Assembly: GCA_015183035.1 (NCBI GenBank)
Contig: JACZZP010000017.1
Coordinates: 186,001 to 250,000 of the forward strand
Reading direction: 5' to 3'
Origin: Meloidogyne chitwoodi
Taxonomy: Eukaryota > Nematoda > Chromadorea > Rhabditida > Meloidogynidae
DNA length: 64,000 nt
Below the pieces are notes generated by a model, which saw only the letters and a program-made list of their open reading frames with translations, was not told where the DNA came from and did not search any database. Positions 12,076 to 22,200 of the stretch are shown piece by piece. Positions within the stretch are counted from its first letter, which is position 1. Every line of letters starts with the position of its first letter. The position numbers and the translations under genes were made by a program.

Positions 12076-13576
12076 ATGCAAAAATACTTTACAATTGTCC
12101 TATTAATTATTACTATACAAAAATTGTTAGCATTTTCTAATAAACAAGTAAATTTAAATTAATTTTTAATTTTTTTTTTAATTTTTAGAGTACTATTCAA
12201 GAAGAAAAAGATGCCAAAACAATTTCAAACAAAAATGAATTAAACGAAGAATTTAACCAAAAATTTAAAACTTTACGTGATGGGTGTTTTCCAAGACCTA
12301 AAGGGGTTGGATGTCGATGTGTTTTAAAAGATGTTGATGGTTATGATAGAGAACAAATTTTTCAAAAGGATGAGGATTGTAAGGAAGAGGTTAGAGAGTT
12401 AGACAGAATTAATGTTGTTTTGGTACACCCCATCTATTCGCAGGAAAATATTTTTTTCTTTTGGTTAATTTTCCTGCGAATAAATGGGGCATATGTCTAA
12501 ACTACATGACCAAAGACCCATTTGAGTCTTAGGATCCCAAAGATTTTTTATTCATTAAAATCTATTCCCAAGAGTCTACCTTACTATCGGGTAAGGGGCA
12601 ATCCACCCTATTCCAATCCACCCTACAGACAAACCACCCTACGACAAACCACCCTATTACCAATCCACCCTATGACCAATCCACCCTAAGACCAAACCAC
12701 CCTATGACCAAAATACCCTATGACCAAAATACCCTATGACCAAAATACCTTATGACTAAAATATTTTGTTTTCATTTTATTTTAAGTGATTTATATATTT
12801 TAACTTTAAATAAACGCGTTTCTGAATATTTTTTATGTTTTTTTATATGTATTTTAAATTTTTAGGAAAATACAAAATATTTTAGTCATAGGGTATTTTG
12901 GTCATAGGGTGGTTTGGTCATAGGGTGGTTTGGTCATAGGGTGGTTTGGTCATAGGGTGGTTTGGTCATAGGGTGGTTTGGTCATAGGGTGGTTTGGTCA
13001 TAGGGTGGTTTGTCGTAGGGTGGATTGTCGTAGGGTGGTTTGTCTGTAGGGTGGATTGCCCCGACACGCTTACTATCTCAGCTTTTCAGACTCAAATGGG
13101 TTGGGACAGTCAAGTACATAACCTCTCAAAAACAACGCCCACCTTGAGACTGATCGACCACGCGTAACTAAAAAATAGTATTTTTAGACTTCTACTATCT
13201 CTCGTACAAAACGTCGAGTAGCACAACAATCAACAAAGGAAGGCGAAGTGTCCCCATCAATCAATAATCGTGAAAAATCAACAAAAATAAATTCTAGAAC
13301 TGACCCGGTAGAAGAAAGAGCACGTCAAAATTATGCTGCAGTAATTAAGGAATTAAAAAATAAATTTGCTGGATTACGTGAAGGATGTTATCCAAGGCCT
13401 AAAGGTAAGGGGAAAGAAAATTTAAAAAAAAATTTTAATTTTTTCCAAAAGGTTGTCTTTGTGTAGTAGGCAAAGATGCAACAGGACGTGAAATAACTTC
13501 TCGTAGAATGAAAGATTCAGAATGTAAATGTGCACCTGGAGAACGCTCTAAAGAATGCCCAGCACAGGGCGCTTGA
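12076..13576 (+). CDS. Secreted protein with two tandem cysteine modules
   Basis: The ATG at 12076 opens a signal peptide (MQKYFTIVLLIITIQKLLAF). Exons 12076-12147 and 12189-12389 carry module 1: LRDGCFPRPKGVGCRC followed by DGYDREQIFQKDEDC. After a 798-bp intron (12390-13187, phase 0, donor GTTAGA, acceptor TTTTTAG) an exon encodes a Ser/Thr/Arg-rich linker and module 2: LREGCYPRPK, spliced to GCLCVVGKDATGRE and RMKDSECKCAPGERSKEC. TGA is at 13574-13576. The two modules share the spacing L-R-x-G-C-x-P-R-P-K-G...C-x-C and look like an internal duplication. The family is not recognised; secretion and disulfides are inferred. The large intron carries a hairpin and a foldback element. Alternatively, module 1 and module 2 could be two adjacent paralogues, but matching phase at both sides favours one gene. 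Confidence 0.72.
12426..12494. repeat. Hairpin in intron (21-bp arms)
   Basis: CCCATCTATTCGCAGGAAAA and TTTTCCTGCGAATAAATGGG are near-perfect reverse complements around a short T-rich loop. Possible minimal MITE or solo element end. Confidence 0.7.
12589..13068. mobile_element. Foldback element with repeated arms and 9-bp target duplication
   Basis: Left arm (to about 12765) is built of repeats such as CCACCCTATGACCAAA. The right arm (from about 12880) is its reverse complement, with about ten GGTCATAGGGTGGTTT-type repeats, around an AT-rich centre. Outer arms GGGGCAATCCACCCTA and TAGGGTGGATTGCCCC are exact complements. CTTACTATC flanks both ends (12580-12588 and 13069-13077), a candidate 9-bp target duplication. 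Internal tandem repeats in inverted arms plus a 9-bp duplication recall foldback/MULE-type elements; the superfamily is inference. No coding sequence inside. Confidence 0.75.
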
Positions 13577-13699
13577 TTTTAATTTTATTATTTTTTAATT
13601 AAAAATAATATTTTTACAATTAAAAAAAAAATATATAAAATATAGCCCTGAAAAAAACATTTTAAAGAAAATACTAAAGTAAAATATAATGGAAGAAAC

Positions 13700-13910
13700 G
13701 GTAGAGCGACACTTCCGGACCGACATTTCCGGACGCCCACAAAAGCTTACAAAGAAATTAGTTTATTTCCCTCTTTAAAGGATCAATTGGTATAATAATT
13801 TATTCAACAACTTTGTAGCATGGTACTAAATATATATCCAAGTTTTGGACCAGAAGTTTGAGTCCAGAAGCGTTGGTCCGGAAGTGTCGGTCCGGAAATG
13901 TCGGCCTGCC
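13700..13910. mobile_element. GC-rich MITE with 8-bp target duplication
   Basis: Terminal inverted repeats GGTAGAGCGACACTTCCGGA (left) and, on the complement, GGCAGGCCGACATTTCCGGA (right) match over about 36 bp, each containing two CGACA(C/T)TTCCGGAC units. GAAGAAAC occurs immediately outside both ends (13692-13699, 13911-13918). 211 bp, non-coding. Termini starting GG with an 8-bp duplication fit a Merlin-type non-autonomous element; hAT is the alternative. Confidence 0.78.
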
Positions 13911-13949
13911 GAAGAAACATGTTTCTGAAGCAACCTTCCTTAAACGAAA

Positions 13950-14070
13950 TTTAAACTTAAAACTTGAATTGTAAAAAATTGTAAAACTTAAAACTTGAAT
14001 TGTAAAAAATTGTAAAACTTAAAACTTGAATTGTAAAAAATTGTAAAACTAAAATTAAAACTTGAATTGT
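13950..14070. repeat. Tandem TTGTAAAACTTAAAACTTGAA repeats
   Basis: About four copies of a roughly 32-bp unit containing AAAACTTGAATTGTAAAAAA. The same words (TTTTACAATTCAAGTTTTA in either direction) recur at 1-60, 730-890, 39750-39830 and 42280-42410, so this is a dispersed motif. Confidence 0.75.
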
Positions 14071-14184
14071 AATTTATTTGAAACTATTCTCAAATTGTTT
14101 TTAAAGAAATACAAACCTCAGAAACTTGTTTCTAAAAACAATTAAGAAAAAAAAACTTGCTTCTGGAACTTTCTCACTTTTTTA

Positions 14185-17100
14185 TTAATCAATTTCTTCT
14201 TTAATTTTAGGAAAATTATTATTTTTATTATTTATTTTTGTAGTTGTAGGAAAAGAAAATATACTAACTCTTCTTCTCTTCCACAAATTAGAATGTGGAT
14301 AAGTACAAGTTGATTTTCTTCGAAGTTTATAATTATTATTTTGTTGTTCCAAATTATTCAAATCAATTTTAAGTTCAACCTTTTATTTAAAAAAAAATAA
14401 AATTAATTTTAAAAAATGTTGGCACCAAAACGGCCATCATTAGAAAAATCAAATTTATTTTTTTTTACCAATTTTTCCTTTTTTGAACTTTTTTTGACTT
14501 TTTCATTTTTTTCATCTTCAGAAGAAGGACTTTCTCCTCCATAGAATTTATTTGAAATTATTGATTCAATAAATAAATTATTTAAACTTCTTTTTTTTGA
14601 TGAAGATATTTTTCTTTTATTATTTGAAGTAAATATAGTATTAAATAATGAAGGTTTTCTTTGTTTTTGAAATACATCAATTGATGGAGATAAAGAATAT
14701 ATTGGATTAGCTAAGGATGCTATTGGAGGGACTTAATTATAAAAAAAAAACAATTATATTTCAAAATGTAAAAATTTCAAAATGGTCAAAATATCAAAAT
14801 GGTCAACAATAAAAATGTTCAAAAATTTCAAAATGTTAAAAAAACATTAAAACCTGACTCACCACTTTCTCCTTTTTCTTCATTTTGTTCAAAATAATTA
14901 ATATTATTGTTGTTATTAGCATCCAAACGTCCTAATCTTGCAGCAAATCTGTGTTGCTGTAAAGCAAATTCCATCGTTGCTTGTAAATGTTTTTCTCTTT
15001 CTTCATCTCTACATTTTTTAGTAATCATATGTTTTCTTCTTTTTTTGGATAAAAAAATCCAAAAAATTTTCCATAAAAAAGTAGTAAATTCAATTAAAGA
15101 AATAAAAGACATTCCAAGAAATAAACCCATATTACCCCCAATATCAGAAAGTATTTCTGTCATTCCAACGCTTTGAATTTGTTTATATTCTGTATAACAC
15201 ATATCACGAAAAAATATATTTATTGCAACAAAATTTGAACTTAAAAAAAAATTTTTTCTTTTTAAAAAATTTTTTGGTCAGTTGGGTGCGTATGCGCAAA
15301 CTCAAATAACTCTTGAATAAATAAATTTTTTTAAATAAATTTTTTTCCATTTGATAGAGCACAAAATTGTCTAAAAAAATGACAAAAAAGAAAAACTAAA
15401 AGAAGATATAAGCTCCCAAAAACACTCTTTTTAGGTAAAAAATCTGGTTTGTTGACCTCAACTTTTTTACTTTTTAAAATAAAAATTTGAAAAAATGTCA
15501 TTTTGTAGCAAATTTATTGCTCTATCAGATAAAAAAAGTTTCAATTAAAAATATCTAATTAAACAAAAGTTAAAAGAGTTGGCACTCAACCGACCACTTT
15601 ACGTCAATTGAATCAAAACACTTACTGAACATGCCCAGGTGTCCATTCAGCTTTTTTCTTTTGAATCCAAGAAAGAAAACTTTGAGAAAATCCGTGTGAA
15701 TAAGAATTGTAAATGTGATAAACAGAACGATGACATTCAATTTTACATTCTAAACATTTTGGTAATTCTGAAGAAAAAAAATTAAAAAAAAATTAATTTT
15801 TTTTTAATTATTTAAATAAACCTTCTTTATTAAAATAATCATCTTCATCATCATCATAATTATTTTTTTCTTTTTCTTCTAAATTTTCATTATTATTTGT
15901 TTTATTTTTTCCATCATTTATACATTTAAAAGTATCATAAGGTGTACAGACAGCAAAATCTGAAAAGAATAAACTTAAAAAAATAAGTGGATGGTTCAAT
16001 GCCAAAAATTTTAATTGTCTGATATCCATAAAAATCAGAAAAGTGGTCAGTTCAGTGCCAAAAAATAAAATGGACAGTTCAGTGCCGAATTAAATTTTTT
16101 ATTTTTTAATCCAAAAAAAATATAAAAAAAAAAAGTTTAGAGGACAGTTCAGTGCCCCACAAATCATTTAAAAAAATCTCACACTTACATTCTTCAATAT
16201 TGTAAATAAAAGGACTACAACCACAACGTTCATAAAAATATTTAGCCAAACAAATTGTTCTACATTTTATTAAGGAATAGGCTAAACTGAAAAAAAATAA
16301 AATAAATTAAAAAATTAAAAATTAAAAAAATTTTTTTAAACTTTTCATCAAGTGTTATTTTTCCCCCATCATTTGTTTCAATTTTATTTAAATTTGTTGG
16401 CCATTCATTTGTACAATTTCCCCATTCTTTATGTGATAATAATAAATACTAATAAAATAAATAATTAATTAATGCATATAAAAATCAGAATTCTTTATTA
16501 CCAAATCATAATATCAAAATTAATATCAGAATTCTGGTTTAAAAAAATCAGAACATTATAATTTTGAGTTTGTAAAAATCAAATACCAGAATTATGATTT
16601 TTAAAAATTTAAAAAATCAGAATTCTGATATATAAAAATGAATTCTGACTCAAAAATAAAAAACAAACATTTGTAGGACTTATCGCAGAGTAAACTTTAG
16701 TGCCAGGTGATACACTTATTCCTTCAGTTGACAGATAGGGCATTGCATTTGGGTCATGAACATAATAATGGAATCCATTTTCGAATATTTCTGATAAAGC
16801 ATGACCAGAACCTATTTCTAAAATTAAAAAAAATCAGAATATTCTGATAAATTTTGAGTTTTTGAAGTCAGAATATTCTGATTTTTTAATTGAAATTCTG
16901 AATTTTAAATATCAGAATTATCATAATTCTGATATTTAAAAATCAGAATTTTATTAAATCAGAATATTCTGATTTTTTAAATTAATATAAATTAATACCA
17001 GAACTAATTTGTTCTTCAGTATGAGCATCCGCAATTATTTGTAATCTAAAATTAATAAATAATTTTTATTTATTAAATTAATTAAAAAACCCATTATTCA

Positions 17101-18878
17101 TTCCAGCCTGTACTTGGTGTTTTAACCATAATTGATCAGCCTCATCAAAATTTAATTGATAACATTTTCCTTTAAAAAAAGTGTTTTTTTAATTATATCC
17201 CTCTATATAAATAAATCAGAATTTTTTTTTTAATCAGAATTCTGATTAATAAAAATCAGAATACCAAAATTCTGTTAAATAAAAATCAGAATTCTGGTTT
17301 TAAAAAATAAATAAATAAACCAATATCAGTTAATATTCCTTTTGCATAAAGACAACAATCAAATTGTCTTCCTCCAAAAGAACAATATTTTAACATTTGT
17401 TGACAACTTGTAGAGGCATTCCAAAAGAAAGAATTTATTGTAAAATTTTTTTTTAAATTATTTTTTAAAAATTTTTTCCATTCCTTTAAAAAAAAATAAA
17501 TAAAATTAAAATTAAAAAATACCTCATCAACTAATTTTAATTTAATTGGATTTTTAGTATATGACAAAAGATATTGTGGTTCCATAAATGAATGCATTGC
17601 ATAATCTAGCAAATTTTGTGATAAATGTCCAGTTGAATTTAAACCTTTTTTTAAAGAAAAATTAAATATTTAAAATCAGAATATTTAATTCTGATTTCTA
17701 AAAAAACAGAACAACAAAATTCTGATTTTTAAATATTTCAATGTCAGAATTCTGGTTTAAAAAGTAAATTCTGGTTTATAAAAAATCAGAATTTTGTGTT
17801 TTAAAAAATCAGAATATTCTAAAATTCTGTTTTAAAAAATCAGAATTATGGTTTCTAAAATCAGAAAAAACGAAAATAAAAATTCTGATTTTTTAAAAAT
17901 CAGAATAAAATATATTTACGTTGTATATATTCTTTTCTGATAGGATTATGACTGCAAATTGTAATAGCTGGAAACTGTAACCCATTTTCCGGAAGCAAAA
18001 AAGAAACTTGAGAAACTGTTGGTTTAGAATTATAAACAAACAAAAGCTTTGTAATTTGCCAAAGTAATAAAGTAAAAGAAATTATTGTTACTAATATCCA
18101 AAAAAATCTAAAAAATCCTTTACTACGATAAATTCGAAGAAGGCCATTTATTGAAGTTACACCTAAAAAATAAAATTTATAAAAAACAGAATATTCTGAT
18201 TTTTTTATTTCTAAATTTTCTGATTTTTTTATAAATCAGAATTTTTTAAGAACTAATTTTTACCTACAAAATGCTGAGTTTCTCGTTGTAAAGAGCCAAT
18301 ACCTTCTGTCCTAGCAATTTTTTTTAATTGTCTTACTGGCACTTGGATTATTCTTTAAAAATAAAAATTAACAAAACACCTTTAAAAAAATTTAAGAAAA
18401 ATAAAAAAAATTTTATCACACAAACTCTCTCCAACTTATACCACTTAAAATTAAAAAAAACTCCCAGACTCAAATTACCAAAATTTCAAGACTCAAATTA
18501 CCCAAATCTCTGAGACTCAAATAACAAAAAATAAATGAGTGGAATAACTCAGAGAGAGATGGGATAACTCAAAAATTATTTATTTAAAAACCCACAATTC
18601 AGAAGCACGATTCTTCAAAAGTTTTGCTTTATTATTATTACCTCCACTTGCATTGGATTGCCTTAAAAAAAAATTAATTTAAAATTCAAATAAAATTTAC
18701 ACAGAATAACGTCGTTCAGAAGAAGAAATTTTTTTACAAATAAATTGTTTATTATTATTATTAGGTGATAATTGTGGTGATTCACAAGAAAAAGAAGGTG
18801 ATTCAGGCAAAATATTCCTAAATTAAAAAAATAAAAAATTTAAATTAATTAAATTAATTAAATTAAAAATACTTACAT
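14185..18878 (-). CDS. DEG/ENaC (degenerin-type) amiloride-sensitive sodium channel subunit
   Basis: Two-helix trimeric cation channel of the plasma membrane. The N-terminal cytosolic exons are Asn/Ser-rich (NILPESPSFSCESPQLSP), then VTSINGLLRIYRSKG, the family's conserved pre-TM1 motif, and TM1 (FFRFFWILVTIISFTLLLWQ). The post-TM1 signature is LQFPAITICSHNPIRKEYI. The extracellular Cys-rich part spans 15640-17640, with CRTICLAKYFYERCGCSPF and KCLECKIECHRSVYHIYNSY. TM2 carries the hallmark ILSDIGGNMGLFLGMSFISL (near 15110-15170). The cytosolic tail is long and basic, ending at TAA 14185-14187. The most economical start is an ATG split by intron 1: AT at 18877-18878, G in the next exon. Introns are packed with TCAGAATTCTGA-like motifs, and one (15276-15595) holds a foldback repeat. 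Subfamily within nematode DEG/ENaCs is not resolved. Confidence 0.9.
15276..15595. repeat. Foldback repeat, GATAGAGC family, copy 1
   Basis: Starts GGTCAGTTGGGTGC and ends GCACTCAACCGACC, near-complementary termini. Internal landmarks TTTGATAGAGCACAAAATTG and its inverted counterpart TTGTAGCAAATTTATTGCTC make the element a long imperfect palindrome. It lies in a channel intron. Relatives occur at 48397-48743, about 49230-49600 and about 51133-51440. Confidence 0.7.
16475..17915. repeat. Dense TCAGAATTCTGA-type motifs in channel introns
   Basis: Successive DEG/ENaC introns consist largely of AAAAATCAGAATTCTGATTTT variants (for example 16480-16650, 16830-16985, 17215-17300, 17665-17910), while the exons between are free of them. 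The same words recur in introns of other genes across the window. Confidence 0.8.
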
Positions 18879-19299
18879 TCTTCTCTTCCAAAACTTTACA
18901 CAAAAATCGTTGTAAAAAAAACAAAATTAGAGTAGAATTAAAAAAAAATTCAAGTCACATGAAATTTTCAAACTTTTTGTTCTTTTTGTATTTTAATCTT
19001 TTCAATATTTATTTTATTTTTTAAAAAATTGAAAGTATATTTTCAAGTAAAATTAAAAGGCACAAAAAATATAAAGAGGCACTTGACACCTTTTCTTCTT
19101 CAATTAAATTAAATATTTATTTAATGTCTTCTTTTTTTTTAATAAAATTATTTTAAGTTGAACAATTTGTAAAAAAAAAACTGAAAAAAAAAATTTTACA
19201 AAAAATCTATTAAATAAAAAATACACCCAAAAGAAGGGTGAAATATAAATAAAAAATATAAATAAAAAAATAAACCTATATATATTTTGAATTAATTTT
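18879..19299. other. Intergenic between two minus-strand channel genes
   Basis: Holds the DEG/ENaC upstream region and the CNG-channel 3' end. Very AT-rich, with homopolymer runs. No feature recognised. Confidence 0.4.
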
Positions 19300-22200
19300 T
19301 TAATTTTCTCTCTCTAATTGTAAACTGCCTTCTTCGTCCTCAACATCATCACTGCTGCTATTACTACAATTTTCAAATTTTTGCAATTCATTTTCCAAAA
19401 AAGATATTCTTGACAATAATTTTGTTTCATTGCTAATATATTCTGCTGTTAGACGAGATAATCTAAAAAATAAGAAAATTAAAAATATTGAAAAAATAAG
19501 CAACAAAAGAGCACGAAATTAGACAACGAATGTTAACCAAGTTCCCGGGAAAAAACGGGAATTTTCCAGTTTTACTGGTACGGATTTTAAGTCAATTTGC
19601 TTGTCAACACTATCATTTTCTTTTTTTTTAAATATCTGTACAAACAAAAATGTGTATTAAAAGAAAAACTTTTTTGGAATCAAATGCCCTCTAATTAAAA
19701 AAAACCTGTTAAATATTTCGCTTACTTATCCAGTAAATGGTCAATTTGTTCTTTAAGTTGCAAAGACCATTGTTCTACACTTTTTTCCTCTAAAGCTGCA
19801 TTTTCATTTAACAAACCATCTTTTAATAAAATTTCACGTCCTTTATGTACAAGCATTCTTTTTGCTTCAGGATATTCTCTTAAAGCTTCCCATAAATCTG
19901 CTTTTTTTAAAACAAATAAATCTGTATATCCAACTGATCGAATTGAAGCAGAACGTCGATTTCCATGTTTACTTCCTTTTTAAAAAATGAAAAATTGTAA
20001 AAAAAAAGTTGAAAAAAAAAGAAAACAATCTTCTGTTATTGAAAGCAAATTTGAACTTTAAAACAAGCTTTATTTCTTTTTATGCCTGTCAAATTTATAA
20101 CACACTCTCTCATTTTACTTAATTACAAACGGTCCTAGCCAAAATCGTTAAAATATCAACTGTCAAAATGCCAACTAGGCTAAAAACAGTCACATTATGT
20201 CAGGCAACATATTATATTTGTGTTCTCTAACTAAAAGAAAAGCGATGTTTTTCTTTATAATCATTAAAGTCTCTTGCATAATTTTTCTTTACTCTTTGAC
20301 ACAAAAATTGTGTTCTATAACATCTCAAAAGGAAGAGAAAAAAGAATACAAATCGTGAGAGAGTGTGAAATTTATGGGCGATTTAAAATAGAGAGACAAT
20401 GTTTTCTTTATTTATTTTTTTCTCTAAATTAATTTAAAAAAAAATACCAGGAATATTTAAAAGACTTAATTCTCCAAAAACTGCTCCTTCCAATAATGTA
20501 TGTAAAACTTTAATTCCATCATCTGAAACAACTTGAAGACGTCCTTTTTTTACTATATACTAAAAATATATAAATTGTTTTTTAAAAAAATTAAAAAAAA
20601 AACCATTTCTCTGCCTACATCGCCTTTTCTACAAACAAAATCCATTGGACTAAAAACCTAAAAAAATAAAATAAACAAAATTTATCAAAAAAAAAAAAAT
20701 TAATTGAAGTTGAAGCTTTAATACAAGTTCACCAAGTAGACCAGCCTCACAGTCCTTTTTTTTTGGATTAATTTTTAAATTATTTTAATTTTTTTAAGTA
20801 AAATAAAACCTGAAAAAGCCGTACTTTCCTCAATGTTTCAAAATGTACGTGCATAGCTATTTCTGCTTGTAATTTATTTGGTAAAACATTTAATACATTA
20901 TCATCTTTTCCATCCATTATTGCTTGTTTATTTTGTTGCCAAATATAATCAAACCAGTTTGAAATTCTTTGAATCAACTAAATATATTTATTAAAAAATA
21001 TAAAAAATATTTTCCGTCAACAGGGTTCGAACCCGCGACCACCCCAAGTATAGGCAATCCCACTACCGACTGAACCACAATACAACTTAACTAAGTTTGT
21101 TTTTTTCCCTATTTATTGCTTTTTGTTATTTTATAAAATAGTGCAGAAATAGTCAAATAATGAGTAAAATATCAAAAAAAATCTCCAAAAAATTTTTTTA
21201 AATAAATAATAATAATTTAGAAAAAAAACCTTACATTTTTGTTAACATTGCGTTGCCGAAGAAAATTTTTTACGTTATCAATGCGTGACTGAAAATTGCT
21301 TCTAGCTGCTTCACTTGTTGCTATCATACTTTTTGAAATATTTTTTTAAAAAATTTCAAAAAAATTAAAAAAAAAAACCTTCCAACATTTCCAACAATTG
21401 TTGCAAAAATTAAAACTCCAAACATTAAATCAGCACAAACAATAATAAATTCTGCACTTCGTATAGGCCAAGGAACTTCACATACGTTGGAAAGCATTAA
21501 AGTAGACCAATAACAACTATAAAGATAACGACGAGACAAAGAGTCTTCTATACCACTGAAAATATAATAAATTTTAAAAATTAAAAAAAATTTTTTTAAT
21601 TTAATAAAAAATTTAATTTGGGTAAAATCTCATTTGGGTCAAATTTTTTTTTCAAATTTTTATTCAAATTCTTAGCTCTTTATATCCACAAAAGCCCTTG
21701 TAATTAATTTCAGATTTTTTCAATTATTTTTAAAAATTGACCCAAATGAAATTTGACCAAAATGAAAAAAAATTTTTTTTAATTTTTTCAAAATTTATTA
21801 AAATCTAAGGTTCTGATTTAAAAATTTTTAAATTAAAAAAAAAATTAATTTTTTTACTCAGGTAATGCCTGTAAATTAGCCTTTCCATAAACCCATCTAT
21901 TCGAATCTATACCAAGTATTCCAGAAATAAAATAATAAAAACAAGCATTCCAATGAATTAAAATTAAAATATAAATACATACACAGAATATACGATATAA
22001 ATTTGGGTGGGAAACACTAAAAGAAAAAATATTTAATTTGGGTCAAAACTCATTTGGGTCAAAAAAAAAATTTTTTTTTTTTAATAAAATTAAATTCTTT
22101 AAACCCTCCAAAAGCCTTTTGAAAATTTTTTTCAGATTTTTTTAATTATTTTTAAAATTGACCCAAATGAGTTAGACCCAAATGAAAAAAAAATAAAAAA

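Larger units (their letters stand above)
13577..14184. other. Convergent intergenic region with MITE and TTGTAAAA repeats
   Basis: Separates the cysteine-module gene and the DEG/ENaC gene, which end toward each other. Contains the GC-rich MITE at 13700-13910 and a tandem array at 13950-14070. Confidence 0.5.

Noticed and set aside
14907..15176. Plus-strand open frame of 89 codons
   Set aside because: Antisense of the DEG/ENaC TM2 exon, whose family motif GLFLGMS fixes the coding strand.
15808..16029. Apparent N-terminal hydrophobic start inside the DEG/ENaC gene
   Set aside because: The hydrophobic part is translated intron; only the segment after the acceptor belongs to the channel ectodomain.
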